The notes under the pieces: generated by a model
Told to the model about the DNA's origin: nothing
The model's database searches: none
The model's input: only the letters and a program-made list of their open reading frames with translations
Made by a program: the position numbers and the translations under genes
Source: Dawidia soli
GTDB taxonomy: Bacteria > Bacteroidota > Bacteroidia > Cytophagales > Cyclobacteriaceae
Direction: 5' to 3'
Assembly (NCBI RefSeq): GCF_018598185.1
Contig: NZ_JAHESC010000002.1
Coordinates: forward strand, 186,001-250,000
Length of the DNA stretch: 64,000 nt
Shown here: positions 1-8,308 of the stretch, piece after piece
How the letters are laid out: each line of letters opens with the position of its first letter
Position numbering within the stretch: the first letter of the stretch is position 1

Positions 1-975
1 AATGGCATTTACGACGTAGCCATCATAGAACGTCTCTTTCGGCGCCATGCCTTTCTCCATCGAATCGAACATGTCCATGAACATGTGATTGTAGCCGAGC
101 TCGTTCAGTTCGTCCCCCACGGGGAATAACCAGCCGGAGTTGCTCTCGGCTTTCTCGGCTACATAGTCGGCGCCTTTGCCCGTGGTGAACATGTCGAAGC
201 CCGTACGCAGGAAGCTGTTGATCCAGATCGTGCCTTCGCTGCCCATGACCTCGTCGCGCAGGTCGAGGCCGCCGCGGAACGTCCAGCTCACTTCGAACTG
301 GCCGATGGCCCCGTTCTCATATTTTACCAGTCCGATCGCATGATCTTCTGCGTCGATGGGCTTCACTTGTGTATCGGCCCAGCACATTACCTCTACGGGT
401 TTGATGTCTTTGCCGATATAGCTGCGGGTGATCTCCACGCAGTGGCAGCCCAGGTCGAGGATGCATCCGCCGCCGGCTTGCTCGATGTCCCAGAACCAGT
501 CGCTGTGCGGGCCGGGGTGTGTTTCGCGCGACTTGGCCCAGAGGATGCGGCCGAGGGCACCGTTCTTTACGCTCTCGAGGGCTTTGATGAACTTGGGGGT
601 ATACACGAGGTCTTCCAGGTAGCCGTTAAAGATACCGGCTTTCTCTACGGCCTCGAGCATGCGCTTGGCTTCTTCGGCGTTGCGGCCCAGGGGCTTGGTG
701 GTGATCACGGCCTTTTTGTGCTTGCAGCATAGCATGACAGCCTCTTCGTGGAGGTTGTTGGGCAGGGAGATACAAACCACGTCTACTTCGGGGCGGTTGA
801 TGGCGGCCTCCATGTTGGTGGTGGCGAAGGCCACGTTGTAGTCGGTGGCAAATTTCTTAGCACTCTCTTCGCGGCGCGAATAGATGGTGACGACTTTGTC
901 TTTGCTCCGGTAACCTTGCAGGGAGTCGGCATAAAATCTCCCGATAAATCCAGAGCCGAGCATGGCGATATTCAT
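1..975 (-). CDS. Gfo/Idh/MocA family oxidoreductase (3' end outside window)
   Basis: This is the N-terminal 325 residues of an NAD(P)-dependent sugar or inositol dehydrogenase-like enzyme; the reading frame stays open to base 1, so the C-terminus is missing. The protein begins [19 protein letters not shown], giving the GxGxxG Rossmann dinucleotide motif at about residues 7-12. A motif of the type [15 protein letters not shown] near residue 90 fits the conserved E/K-KP region of the family, and [16 protein letters not shown] near residue 160 fits the central alpha/beta domain. The start 21 bp downstream of the permease stop on the same strand suggests an operon of a transporter followed by the enzyme that oxidises the imported compound. 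No signal peptide is seen. The substrate cannot be told from sequence. Confidence 0.88.
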   Translation of the reverse strand, partial: MNIAMLGSGFIGRFYADSLQGYRSKDKVVTIYSRREESAKKFATDYNVAFATTNMEAAINRPEVDVVCISLPNNLHEEAVMLCCKHKKAVITTKPLGRNAEEAKRMLEAVEKAGIFNGYLEDLVYTPKFIKALESVKNGALGRILWAKSRETHPGPHSDWFWDIEQAGGGCILDLGCHCVEITRSYIGKDIKPVEVMCWADTQVKPIDAEDHAIGLVKYENGAIGQFEVSWTFRGGLDLRDEVMGSEGTIWINSFLRTGFDMFTTGKGADYVAEKAESNSGWLFPVGDELNELGYNHMFMDMFDSMEKGMAPKETFYDGYVVNAI

Positions 976-996
976 AGTGCGGTATATTTTTTTGTT

Positions 997-2211
997 TTAG
1001 GATGATTGCTTGATCTCACTCTTCTCTTTGAAGAAGAGTATGAAGTAGAGTACTACGGCCACGGCGATGTACACGGGTACGAACCAGATGCCCGTCCAGT
1101 TGTGTACTTTGTCGGCGGAGGTATAGTGGTCGACCGTAAAGCCGGAGAACCATGTGCCGATGAACATGCCTACACCATAGGTAGCAAAGGTGAACAGGCC
1201 TTGTGCAGCGTTCTTGATCTTTTCACCGGCTTTCTTTTCGGTATACATATAGCCGGTCACGAAGAAAAAGTCGTAGCAGATGCCGTGCAGCACGATGCCG
1301 GCGTAGAGCATCCAAAGGTTGGCGTCGGAGTTTCCGTAGGCGAAGAAGATGTAGCGCAGGATCCACGCCACCATGCCGAGCAGCAGCATTCGCTTCACGC
1401 CGATGCTGTTAAAGAGAAAGGGGATCGCGAGGATAAAAACGGCTTCCGAGAACTGACCCAGGATCATTTTACCGGCGGCTTCGTTCATGCCGACTTCCTT
1501 CAGGAAGAGGTTGGCAAAGCCGTAGTAGAATGATAGCGGAATACATACCAGGATGGCCGCGATAAAAAAGATGAGATAGGGTTTGTCTTTGAACAGAACA
1601 AATGCGTCGGAGCCCAGTGCGCTAGAGGCGCTGGCATCAGACGACTTGCCCTTCGGCGGTGTGTTGGGCAGTATAAAGCTGATGACACCCAGCAGGGCCG
1701 ATGCACCGGCGGCCATCTGGAACGTGAAGGGCAGTTTGTCAGCCGAGCTCTCTAACGCCAGGTAGCCAATGAGCAGACCGGCAATGATCCAACCCACCGT
1801 ACCGAACACGCGGATCCACGGAAACTGTCGCCCGGGGTCGGTCATCTGCTGGAAGGCGATGCTATTCGACAAGGCGATGGTGGGTGTGTACAGCAGGGAG
1901 TAAAAAAGGATGATCCAATAGAAAACGGTGTTGTCGGTGATCTTCGTAGCGAAGAACAGCAGCACGGCGCCCAGCAGGTGCAGCACGCCCATGATACGTT
2001 GCGCGGCGAAATACCGGTCGGCCACCATGCCGACAAAGAACGGCGAGATCATCGTGGCGATGGCCAGGGCACTATAGGCCGCGCCAATCTGCACGCCGCT
2101 GGCGTTAAGGACAGTAGACATGTACGTTCCCATTGTAACGTACCAGGCGCCCCACACAAAATACTCCAGGAGCATCATGGCGGAGAGTTTAACAAAGACA
2201 GTAGACCTCAT
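997..2211 (-). CDS. MFS permease, nucleoside:H+ symporter family
   Basis: A 404-residue, very hydrophobic inner-membrane protein with about 12 membrane segments. The N-terminal stretch LLEYFVWGAWYVTMGTYM is typical of the NupG/XapB/YegT branch of the major facilitator superfamily (Nuc_H_symport). I chose the ATG at 2209-2211, beginning MRSTVFVKLSAMML; an upstream in-frame ATG would add 28 residues with no resemblance to this family. In Bacteroidota, permeases of this branch often sit beside Gfo/Idh/MocA oxidoreductases, as here, so the substrate may be a sugar, sugar acid or polyol rather than a nucleoside; that is inference. Confidence 0.85.
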   Translation of the reverse strand: MRSTVFVKLSAMMLLEYFVWGAWYVTMGTYMSTVLNASGVQIGAAYSALAIATMISPFFVGMVADRYFAAQRIMGVLHLLGAVLLFFATKITDNTVFYWIILFYSLLYTPTIALSNSIAFQQMTDPGRQFPWIRVFGTVGWIIAGLLIGYLALESSADKLPFTFQMAAGASALLGVISFILPNTPPKGKSSDASASSALGSDAFVLFKDKPYLIFFIAAILVCIPLSFYYGFANLFLKEVGMNEAAGKMILGQFSEAVFILAIPFLFNSIGVKRMLLLGMVAWILRYIFFAYGNSDANLWMLYAGIVLHGICYDFFFVTGYMYTEKKAGEKIKNAAQGLFTFATYGVGMFIGTWFSGFTVDHYTSADKVHNWTGIWFVPVYIAVAVVLYFILFFKEKSEIKQSS

Positions 2212-2236
2212 AGGACGGATTAATTTTACGAGCCTA

Positions 2237-2263
2237 GAAAGATACAGGGATGCTCCGTAGCAA
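2237..2263 (-). promoter_or_regulatory. Candidate promoter for the permease-oxidoreductase operon
   Basis: On the minus strand TTG (2263-2261) is followed after 16 nt by TATCTTTC (2244-2237). This is one mismatch from the Bacteroidota -7 box TAnnTTTG, about 25 nt upstream of the permease start. The spacer is slightly short and the last base deviates. Confidence 0.4.
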
Positions 2264-2323
2264 CGAAGACCACTTGCATAATTTATTGTGCCCAACGACC
2301 GTTGTGCGCGTGTGTGTTGTGCG

Positions 2324-3301
2324 CTACGACTGCCGTTCGATCAGCGCTTGCGTGTATCCCCGCAGCGTGTCTTTGGCCGCGGCGGCCACGGAGAGCTTTT
2401 CCAATTGATTAAAGCCCTTGGTGAAGAAGCTGTTGATCTTCTTTTCGGTAAGTGTCGGAATGGAGAGATCGTCGTAGATCGCTTTGACCGCCGTTACTTT
2501 CTCTTTCTTGCTGAAGCGTGTTGCCTCCAGCCAGGCTTGCAGCTCTTTTTTCTGTTTGCCCTTGGCTTGCTCCTGGGCCTTGATGAGCAGGAATGTTTTT
2601 TTGTTGGCAATGATGTCGCCGCCAACCTGCTTGCCGAACTTCTTCGGGTCGGCATACGCATCGAGCAGGTCGTCTTTCAGCTGAAAGCCGATGCCGATGC
2701 TGGTGCCGAACGCACGGAGCGCTTTACGGTCTTGTTCGGGGGCGTCGGCCAGGATGGCGCCAAGCTCTAACCCGAACCCGAGCAGCACGGCCGTCTTCAA
2801 CCGGATCATTTGAATGTAGGCCGCTTCCGTTACGGTAGGGCTGGTCTCAAATTCCATATCCCATTGCTGCCCTTCGCATACTTCCGCGGCGCATTGGTTA
2901 AAGGCCCGGAGTACCGTCTTCAGCACGGCAGGCTCCAGGCCCATAAACATCTCGTATGCTTTTATGAGCATGACGTCGCCCGAGAGGATGGCGGTGTTGG
3001 TGTTCCACTTCTCGTGCACGGTGGCATGGCCGCGGCGCAGCGGTGCCTTGTCCATGATATCGTCGTGCATAAGGGTGAAGTTGTGAAATACTTCTACCGC
3101 AGCGGCATAGGGCAGAATACTTTTGACGTCGCTTTTGTACAGCGAGTACGACAGCAACGTGAGCATGGGGCGCAGTCGTTTACCGCCCAGGCCCATGAGG
3201 TACCGTATGGGTTCGTACAGCGAGGCAGGCTGCCGGCCATAGTTGTGGCGGGCTATTTCCTTTTCCAGTAATGCCAAGTACGATTTTACCTGTTGCTCCA
3301 T
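2324..3301 (-). CDS. Polyprenyl synthetase (trans-isoprenyl diphosphate synthase)
   Basis: A 325-residue cytoplasmic enzyme that joins isopentenyl diphosphate units onto an allylic diphosphate, supplying precursors for quinones or lipid carriers. The first aspartate-rich motif DDIMD is at residues 80-84, followed by the expected LRRG, and the second motif DDLLD is at 210-214, preceded by GFQLKD. Upstream GGKRLRP at about 40-46 binds isopentenyl diphosphate. Length is normal for the family. Product chain length (geranylgeranyl, octaprenyl and so on) cannot be assigned from the motifs alone. It lies downstream of rnr, separated by a strong hairpin, with no obvious promoter in between. Confidence 0.92.
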   Translation of the reverse strand: MEQQVKSYLALLEKEIARHNYGRQPASLYEPIRYLMGLGGKRLRPMLTLLSYSLYKSDVKSILPYAAAVEVFHNFTLMHDDIMDKAPLRRGHATVHEKWNTNTAILSGDVMLIKAYEMFMGLEPAVLKTVLRAFNQCAAEVCEGQQWDMEFETSPTVTEAAYIQMIRLKTAVLLGFGLELGAILADAPEQDRKALRAFGTSIGIGFQLKDDLLDAYADPKKFGKQVGGDIIANKKTFLLIKAQEQAKGKQKKELQAWLEATRFSKKEKVTAVKAIYDDLSIPTLTEKKINSFFTKGFNQLEKLSVAAAAKDTLRGYTQALIERQS

Positions 3302-3313
3302 GCGTATACGTAT

Positions 3314-3345
3314 AAAAAAAGCCTGGTAGCACAGGCTACCAGGCT
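3314..3345 (-). terminator. Intrinsic terminator after rnr
   Basis: GCCTGGTAGC (3321-3330) and GCTACCAGGC (3335-3344) form a perfect 10-bp stem (11 with the flanking A-T pair) around a 4-nt loop. On the minus strand it is followed by seven T (3320-3314). It sits between the rnr stop at 3367 and the polyprenyl synthetase start at 3301. Confidence 0.9.
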
Positions 3346-3366
3346 GCTAAGAGAGCGAATTATACG

Positions 3367-5673
3367 CTAATCTTCAAACCTTTTTTTGCTACCCTTTCTG
3401 GCTCTTCCGCCTTTCCGGGGTCTTCCACTTTTCTCGGGTCGTCCGCCTTTGTCGGCTCTTTCACCCTTGTCGCCCTTCTCGGCCCGGCCGTCGGCGAAGA
3501 CCAGATCGATGAGGCGTTTGTCGATGTCGGTCTTTTTCACCTTCACCTTTACCTTGTCGCCCAGTGTATAGATCTTCCTTGTCTTGCGGCCGATCACACG
3601 GTAGCTGCGTTCGTCAAACTCGTAGAAGTCGTCGGAAAGATCGGCCAGGCGGATCATGCCTTCGCACTTGGTCTCGACGATCTCGACATACAGGCCCCAT
3701 TCGGTCACGCCGGAGATCAGGCCTTCGTACACACGGTCCTCGGCGTTGGCCATGAACTCTACCTGTTTGTATTTGATAGACGCCCGCTCGGCATCGGCAG
3801 CACGCTTTTCGCGTTCGGAGGAGTGTACACACTTCTCTTCATACTCGTTCTTGTTGACCGACTTGCCTTCGTCTATATAGTGCTGCAGCAGACGGTGTGC
3901 CATCATGTCCGGATAACGACGGATCGGCGACGTAAAGTGCGAGTAATGATCGAACGCCAGTCCGAAGTGTCCTTTGGCTTCCGTAGAATACTTGGCCTTG
4001 GCCATGGTACGGATGGCGAGCTGCTCGAGTATATTTTGCTCGGGCTTGCCTTCGATGGAGGTCATCAGCTTGTTCAGCGACTGGCTGATGGATGCGTCGT
4101 CGATGTTGATCTTGTGACCAAACTGTTTGGCGAATGTGGCGAAATCCTGAACCTTTTCCGGATCGGGCGAGTCGTGGATCCGGTATACATAGGTGTTCTT
4201 GTCTTTGCCTTTCTTGAGGTCGTATACATGCGTGGCCACGCGTTTGTTGGCCAGCAGCATAAACTCTTCGATCAGTTTATGGGCATCCTTGCGCACCTTG
4301 GGAATAACGGCCAGCGGCTTGCCTTTTTCGTCAAGCTTAAACTTCACTTCCGTCGTCTCGAAGTTCACGGCGCCTTTGGCAAAGCGTTGCTTGCGCAGCT
4401 TCTTGGCAATGTCGTTCAGGATCTTCAGCTCTTCGGACAGGTTGCCCATGCCGCGTTCCAGGATCTCCTGTGCTTCTTCGTAGGTAAAGCGTACGTCGGA
4501 GTGAATGACGGTACGCCCGAACCACTCTTTTTTGATCTTGCCCGAGGCGTCCATTTCAAAGACCGCCGAGAAGGTAAGCTTGTCTTCGTGCGGCCGTAGC
4601 GAGCACAACCCGTTGGATAGGTGCTCGGGCAACATCGGAATGGTACGGTCTACCAGGTATACCGACGTGGCGCGCTCGTATGCTTCTTTTTCCAGCTCGG
4701 AGTCGGGCTTTACATAGTGGGTCACGTCGGCAATGTGCACGCCGATCTCATAGTTGCCGTTGGGCAGCGTTTGAAACGACAGCGCATCGTCAAAGTCTTT
4801 TGCATCGAACGGGTCGATCGTAAACGTGGTGATCTCGCGAAAGTCCCAGCGTTTTTTGATCTCTTCTTTGGTAATACCCTCTTTGATCTTGTTGGCCTCT
4901 GCTTCCACTTCCTGCGGGAAACGGAATGGCAGCCCGAACTCCGCCATGATCGAGTGGATCTCGGCTTCGTTCTCGCCGGCCCGGCCGAGTACTTCGATGA
5001 CCTTGGCTTCGGGCTTCCGGTCGTCTGCGGCCCACGAAGTGATCTCTACGATCACCTTGTCGCCCGTACGGGCACCGTTGACGTTCTCCGGGTAAATGAA
5101 GAAGTCCTGGTGCATCTTGCGATAGTCAGGCTTAACAAAGGCGAAGTTCTTGGAGATCTCGATCTTACCGGCAAAGCGTGTACGGCTGCGGCGTATGACC
5201 TCCGTCACTTTGCCTTCCTGATGGTCGCCATGTCGTGTTGCCAGCAGCGTGATCTTCACGGTATCGCCGTCCACGGCGCCGCCGAGGTCGCGGCCATTGA
5301 TATAGATATCGTCCTTGCCTTCACCCAGGCGGATGTAGGCGAAGCGTGAGCTGACGTGGTCAACAATGCCCGTGAGTTCTTCCTGTGCACGGTTGCTGAC
5401 AAAGCTGCCGTTCCTGAGCTCTTTTATCTGTTCGTCGTCTTCGAGTTGATAGATGGTGAGCGTGGCCAGTTTGATATCGTCCCGCTTTTTGAGGTCCAGC
5501 TTTTTCAGGATCTGCTTGATGCTGTAACCCCGTTCGCCCGAATTATCGAGCATGTTGAGAATGGCCTGTTGAAAGAATTTCCGAAGGTCTTTGCCTTTCG
5601 CTTTTTTAGTCCCTTTGGGAGTCTTCGTTCCTTTCGGAGATTTGATCTTTGTGTTTTTTGTCTTTTTGCTCAT
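3367..5673 (-). CDS. rnr: Ribonuclease R
   Basis: A 768-residue 3'-to-5' exoribonuclease of the RNR/RNase II family that degrades structured RNA processively in the cytoplasm. In order: a lysine-rich tail (1-30), a winged-helix-like region (about 31-95), cold-shock domains (about 100-235), the RNB catalytic domain with TIDPFDAKDFDDA at 285-297 carrying the metal-binding aspartates, and a C-terminal S1 domain around 640-725. The last 45 residues are an Arg/Lys/Gly-rich low-complexity tail. Both basic tails are plausible RNA-binding extensions. Its mRNA appears to end at the strong hairpin at 3314-3345. Confidence 0.96.
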   Translation of the reverse strand: MSKKTKNTKIKSPKGTKTPKGTKKAKGKDLRKFFQQAILNMLDNSGERGYSIKQILKKLDLKKRDDIKLATLTIYQLEDDEQIKELRNGSFVSNRAQEELTGIVDHVSSRFAYIRLGEGKDDIYINGRDLGGAVDGDTVKITLLATRHGDHQEGKVTEVIRRSRTRFAGKIEISKNFAFVKPDYRKMHQDFFIYPENVNGARTGDKVIVEITSWAADDRKPEAKVIEVLGRAGENEAEIHSIMAEFGLPFRFPQEVEAEANKIKEGITKEEIKKRWDFREITTFTIDPFDAKDFDDALSFQTLPNGNYEIGVHIADVTHYVKPDSELEKEAYERATSVYLVDRTIPMLPEHLSNGLCSLRPHEDKLTFSAVFEMDASGKIKKEWFGRTVIHSDVRFTYEEAQEILERGMGNLSEELKILNDIAKKLRKQRFAKGAVNFETTEVKFKLDEKGKPLAVIPKVRKDAHKLIEEFMLLANKRVATHVYDLKKGKDKNTYVYRIHDSPDPEKVQDFATFAKQFGHKINIDDASISQSLNKLMTSIEGKPEQNILEQLAIRTMAKAKYSTEAKGHFGLAFDHYSHFTSPIRRYPDMMAHRLLQHYIDEGKSVNKNEYEEKCVHSSEREKRAADAERASIKYKQVEFMANAEDRVYEGLISGVTEWGLYVEIVETKCEGMIRLADLSDDFYEFDERSYRVIGRKTRKIYTLGDKVKVKVKKTDIDKRLIDLVFADGRAEKGDKGERADKGGRPEKSGRPRKGGRARKGSKKRFED

Positions 5674-5827
5674 GGTGAGCTTGTTTTAGTTGGGGTGTAG
5701 GAGTCAAAAAAAATGCCCCAGGTTATTTTGACATCTAAATATCAGCAATTCAGCCAATTCCTGCATATTTGTGGCCGCTATATTCAAAAAATATCGCTGT
5801 GCTTGCCCGGATCATGGTTCATTAAAC

Positions 5828-5956
5828 ATGGAATGGGTCGGCGGAATCAATTATTATCAACAACTGATTGCAACGGTAAATCGTCAGGCTGGGGAAGCCC
5901 CTACACACCTTCTAACGGTAAACGGCCCGATATGGTTCGATCCTTGCTGCGGGTAG
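5828..5956 (+). CDS. Possible small protein (42 aa), unproven
   Basis: This ATG frame encodes 42 residues beginning MEWVGGINYYQQLIATVNRQ and ending DPCCG. It lies in the 295-bp gap between rnr and the LEA-like lipoprotein gene, just before the latter and on the same strand. The composition reads like protein, but it has no recognised family and no clear ribosome site. The box CATATTTG at 5764-5771 could promote either this frame or the downstream gene. Apart from these two items I see nothing else in the gap. Confidence 0.2.
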   Translation: MEWVGGINYYQQLIATVNRQAGEAPTHLLTVNGPIWFDPCCG

Positions 5957-5968
5957 TATGTTACGAAT

Positions 5969-6436
5969 TTGTTTATTATGTATAGAGCTACGTTAAAATT
6001 CCTGGTGGCCGGCCTGTTGATGGTGCTGGCATCGTCGTGTAAAACGCCCAAGGAAGACATTGTCCTGCGCCAGATCAAAGACGTTGTGGTGGACGGCACC
6101 ACGGCACCCATGCTGAAAGCACAGGCCATCTTTTTTAACCCCAACCCCCAGCATGGCAAGTTGAAGCGCATCAACGTCGAGATCTTTGTCGACGGCAAAA
6201 AGGCAGGCACCGTAGACCAGGAGCTGAACACCATCATTCCCGCCAGGGGCGAGTTTACCGTGCCGCTGGAAGTAAAGCTCGCCATGCAGGAACTAGGCTT
6301 CCTGGATACGATCTTTAGCGTGTTGGGAGGAAAGAAGTTCGAAGTGCGCTACGAAGGCATGCTCAAGGTGAACTATCATGGCTTTCCGCTAAAAGTACCG
6401 GTCAAGTATAAAGACGAGGTCCGCGTCAGATTCTAA
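5969..6436 (+). CDS. LEA type 2 / WHy-like lipoprotein
   Basis: A 155-residue predicted lipoprotein (152 if the second ATG at 5978 is used). The N-terminus has a basic start, a hydrophobic core and a lipobox ending in SSC, then a single beta-rich domain. The spacing of the phrases LKAQAIFFNPNPQHGKLKRI, VDGKKAGTV and FTVPLEV matches the WHy/LEA-2 beta-sandwich fold found in many Bacteroidota envelope proteins. Its role is unknown; such domains are usually linked to protection or binding at the membrane surface. It converges with proC and ends inside a terminator hairpin. Confidence 0.7.
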   Translation: MFIMYRATLKFLVAGLLMVLASSCKTPKEDIVLRQIKDVVVDGTTAPMLKAQAIFFNPNPQHGKLKRINVEIFVDGKKAGTVDQELNTIIPARGEFTVPLEVKLAMQELGFLDTIFSVLGGKKFEVRYEGMLKVNYHGFPLKVPVKYKDEVRVRF

Positions 6437-6462
6437 GCCGCGGACCGTTCCGTTTTTATTTT
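6418..6462 (+). terminator. Terminator between LEA-like gene and proC
   Basis: GGTCCGCG (6418-6425) pairs with CGCGGACC (6439-6446) around a 13-nt loop that contains the stop codon of the LEA-like gene. A T-rich tract (6453-6462) follows, overlapping the proC stop. Confidence 0.6.
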
Positions 6463-7253
6463 ACGATCTTATCGTACGACGCGCCGATGCCTTTGATGAG
6501 CGATGAGCTGAAGCCCTGATGTTCCATTTCGTTCAGGCCCACAATGGTGCAGCCTTTGGGCGTTGTTACTTTGTCGATCTCTTCTTCCGGGTGTCGGTTC
6601 AGTTTGAGCAGCAGCTCGGCCGCGCCCTTCACCGTTTGCGCCGCGATGAGGTTCGCGGTCTTAGCATCAAAGCCGATCTCGATACCGCCCTGTGTAGACG
6701 CGCGGATAAAGCGCAGCGCGTAGGCAATGCCACACGCGCCCAGCACGGTAGCCGCATCCATCAGCTTCTCGTCGATGCTGATGGTGATGCCAAGCTGATC
6801 GAACAACTCGGTGACATAGGATACCTGCTCGACGCTGGCGCCCTGGTGGCAGAGGCAGGTGACCGACTCCTGAATGGCGATGGCTGTGTTGGGCATGGCG
6901 CGGAAAATAGGTACGCCTGTTTTAACAATGCCTTGCAGGTCTTTCAGGAATACACCCGTTACCACGCTGATCACGATGTGGCGCGCGGGGTCGAAGTTCT
7001 CCTTCAGGCTCTCGAGGATCTCGCGAACGTTATAGGGCTTTACGGCCACGATAATGACTTCGCTGTCGTGTATGGCTTTTTTGTTATCGCTGGTAGTGTG
7101 TACACCTTGCTGGGCGAGGGTACCGAGGGCATCGGTGTTCCGGCGTGTAACCGTCAGGTGGTCGGGCGTGATGAACTTACTTTTAAGTAAGCCTTCGGCA
7201 ATGGCCGCGCCCAGGTTTCCGCCTCCGATGATGGCTATTTTTGAATGCTTCAT
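6456..7253 (-). CDS. proC: Pyrroline-5-carboxylate reductase
   Basis: A 265-residue cytoplasmic enzyme that reduces 1-pyrroline-5-carboxylate to proline with NAD(P)H, the last step of proline synthesis. The N-terminal Rossmann motif GGGNLGAAIAEGLLKS lies at about residues 10-25, and the central RAMPNTAIAI segment (about 140) and the C-terminal TPKGCTIVGLNEM segment (about 230-245) are hallmarks of ProC. Length is normal. It appears to be a single gene, convergent with the LEA-like lipoprotein. Confidence 0.96.
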   Translation of the reverse strand: MKHSKIAIIGGGNLGAAIAEGLLKSKFITPDHLTVTRRNTDALGTLAQQGVHTTSDNKKAIHDSEVIIVAVKPYNVREILESLKENFDPARHIVISVVTGVFLKDLQGIVKTGVPIFRAMPNTAIAIQESVTCLCHQGASVEQVSYVTELFDQLGITISIDEKLMDAATVLGACGIAYALRFIRASTQGGIEIGFDAKTANLIAAQTVKGAAELLLKLNRHPEEEIDKVTTPKGCTIVGLNEMEHQGFSSSLIKGIGASYDKIVK

Positions 7254-7393
7254 ATAGTAACCGATTAGGTTCTGAGATGTGAAAATCAGAATACTTTCGG
7301 AGACTTCTCAGCACCCGGCGGGAAATTTAATCACAACCGTGTACGGTACGTGGGCTTACTTTTGTTCGGTAGTATACATCGTGCAGCCTTTGC

Positions 7394-8107
7394 TTACTGC
7401 GCGTTGCTGCTGCTCAGCACAACGTTCACTTTGCTGTAGTATACAGTGGTGACGCCCTGGAAGGTGCTTTCGGTTCCGATCATGAGCCACAGCTCGCCTT
7501 TGCTATTGGTCTTGGCGATGAAGGGGCCGGGTGTTTCCCCATTTGAACGTGTGATGAGCTGAAAATCTTTGGTGCCTTCCGTCGTGCCGATGTTGCCGAT
7601 CGGGATCATATCTTCGCCGCGTGAATAGGCTTCGCCCTTGTCGACGTTCAGTACATAGTTGCCGTTGTCGATCAGCGTTTTAGGCTCGGAATAGGTGGCG
7701 CCGGCTTTCAGCGACACATCTTTCCCCAATCCTCTTGCGGGAAGCTCAGAGGCCAGCTCGATATCGAAGATGACGGTGTAGTTCACATCGGGTACCAGCC
7801 CGGTGATCTTTTTCTTGATGTACATAAAAAGCTTTTCGCCCTGGTTGTTGCCGGTCAGCATGATGGCGCTGACGTTGCCCAGGTTTTCGGGGCGGGCTGC
7901 ATATTGCGAGCTGAGCTCATATTGGGCGGCTTTGGCGGAATCGACGGGATAATCGGCAAAGTCTGCCTGCCAGTCGTATTGCTCCTTACTGAAATCAAAT
8001 AAAAAAGTAGAGATCACCAGCCCACTATCGGCCGGCTCCGGCTCGCCTACGACGCCGCATGCTGCCAACAGCATACCTACCCAGATCATAAAAATTCTCG
8101 ACTTCAT
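7394..8107 (-). CDS. Predicted lipoprotein of unknown function
   Basis: A 237-residue protein starting at the ATG 8107-8105. It has a short signal peptide and a lipobox LLAAC with Cys at residue 17. The rest is a soluble, probably beta-rich domain containing the phrase FLFDFSKEQYDWQADFADYP near the start. I do not recognise the family with confidence. It is divergent from the GAF-domain gene, with 201 bp between the starts that must hold both promoters; no convincing TAnnTTTG box was found there. Confidence 0.7.
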   Translation of the reverse strand: MKSRIFMIWVGMLLAACGVVGEPEPADSGLVISTFLFDFSKEQYDWQADFADYPVDSAKAAQYELSSQYAARPENLGNVSAIMLTGNNQGEKLFMYIKKKITGLVPDVNYTVIFDIELASELPARGLGKDVSLKAGATYSEPKTLIDNGNYVLNVDKGEAYSRGEDMIPIGNIGTTEGTKDFQLITRSNGETPGPFIAKTNSKGELWLMIGTESTFQGVTTVYYSKVNVVLSSSNAQ

Positions 8108-8308
8108 TGTCCTTTTCCTGCGTTGTCTGTATAGACACATGCACGCACTTTTAGGTTGCAAAGTCCTCAAAAATAAGGTTTTGGAGCATTTTTTGGCAAC
8201 CCATACGTGTCATTTCATACATATTTCATAACAGACCGATCGTGTTTTCCGGCTCTTTTTCAGAACCCTGCACACGCTGTCGCGTATTACCTGCGAAACC
8301 TTCCCTTT

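Noticed and set aside
5713-5985. Open frame of 90 codons in the rnr-LEA gap
   Set aside because: It overlaps the start of the LEA-like gene and the possible 42-residue frame and shows no protein-like features.
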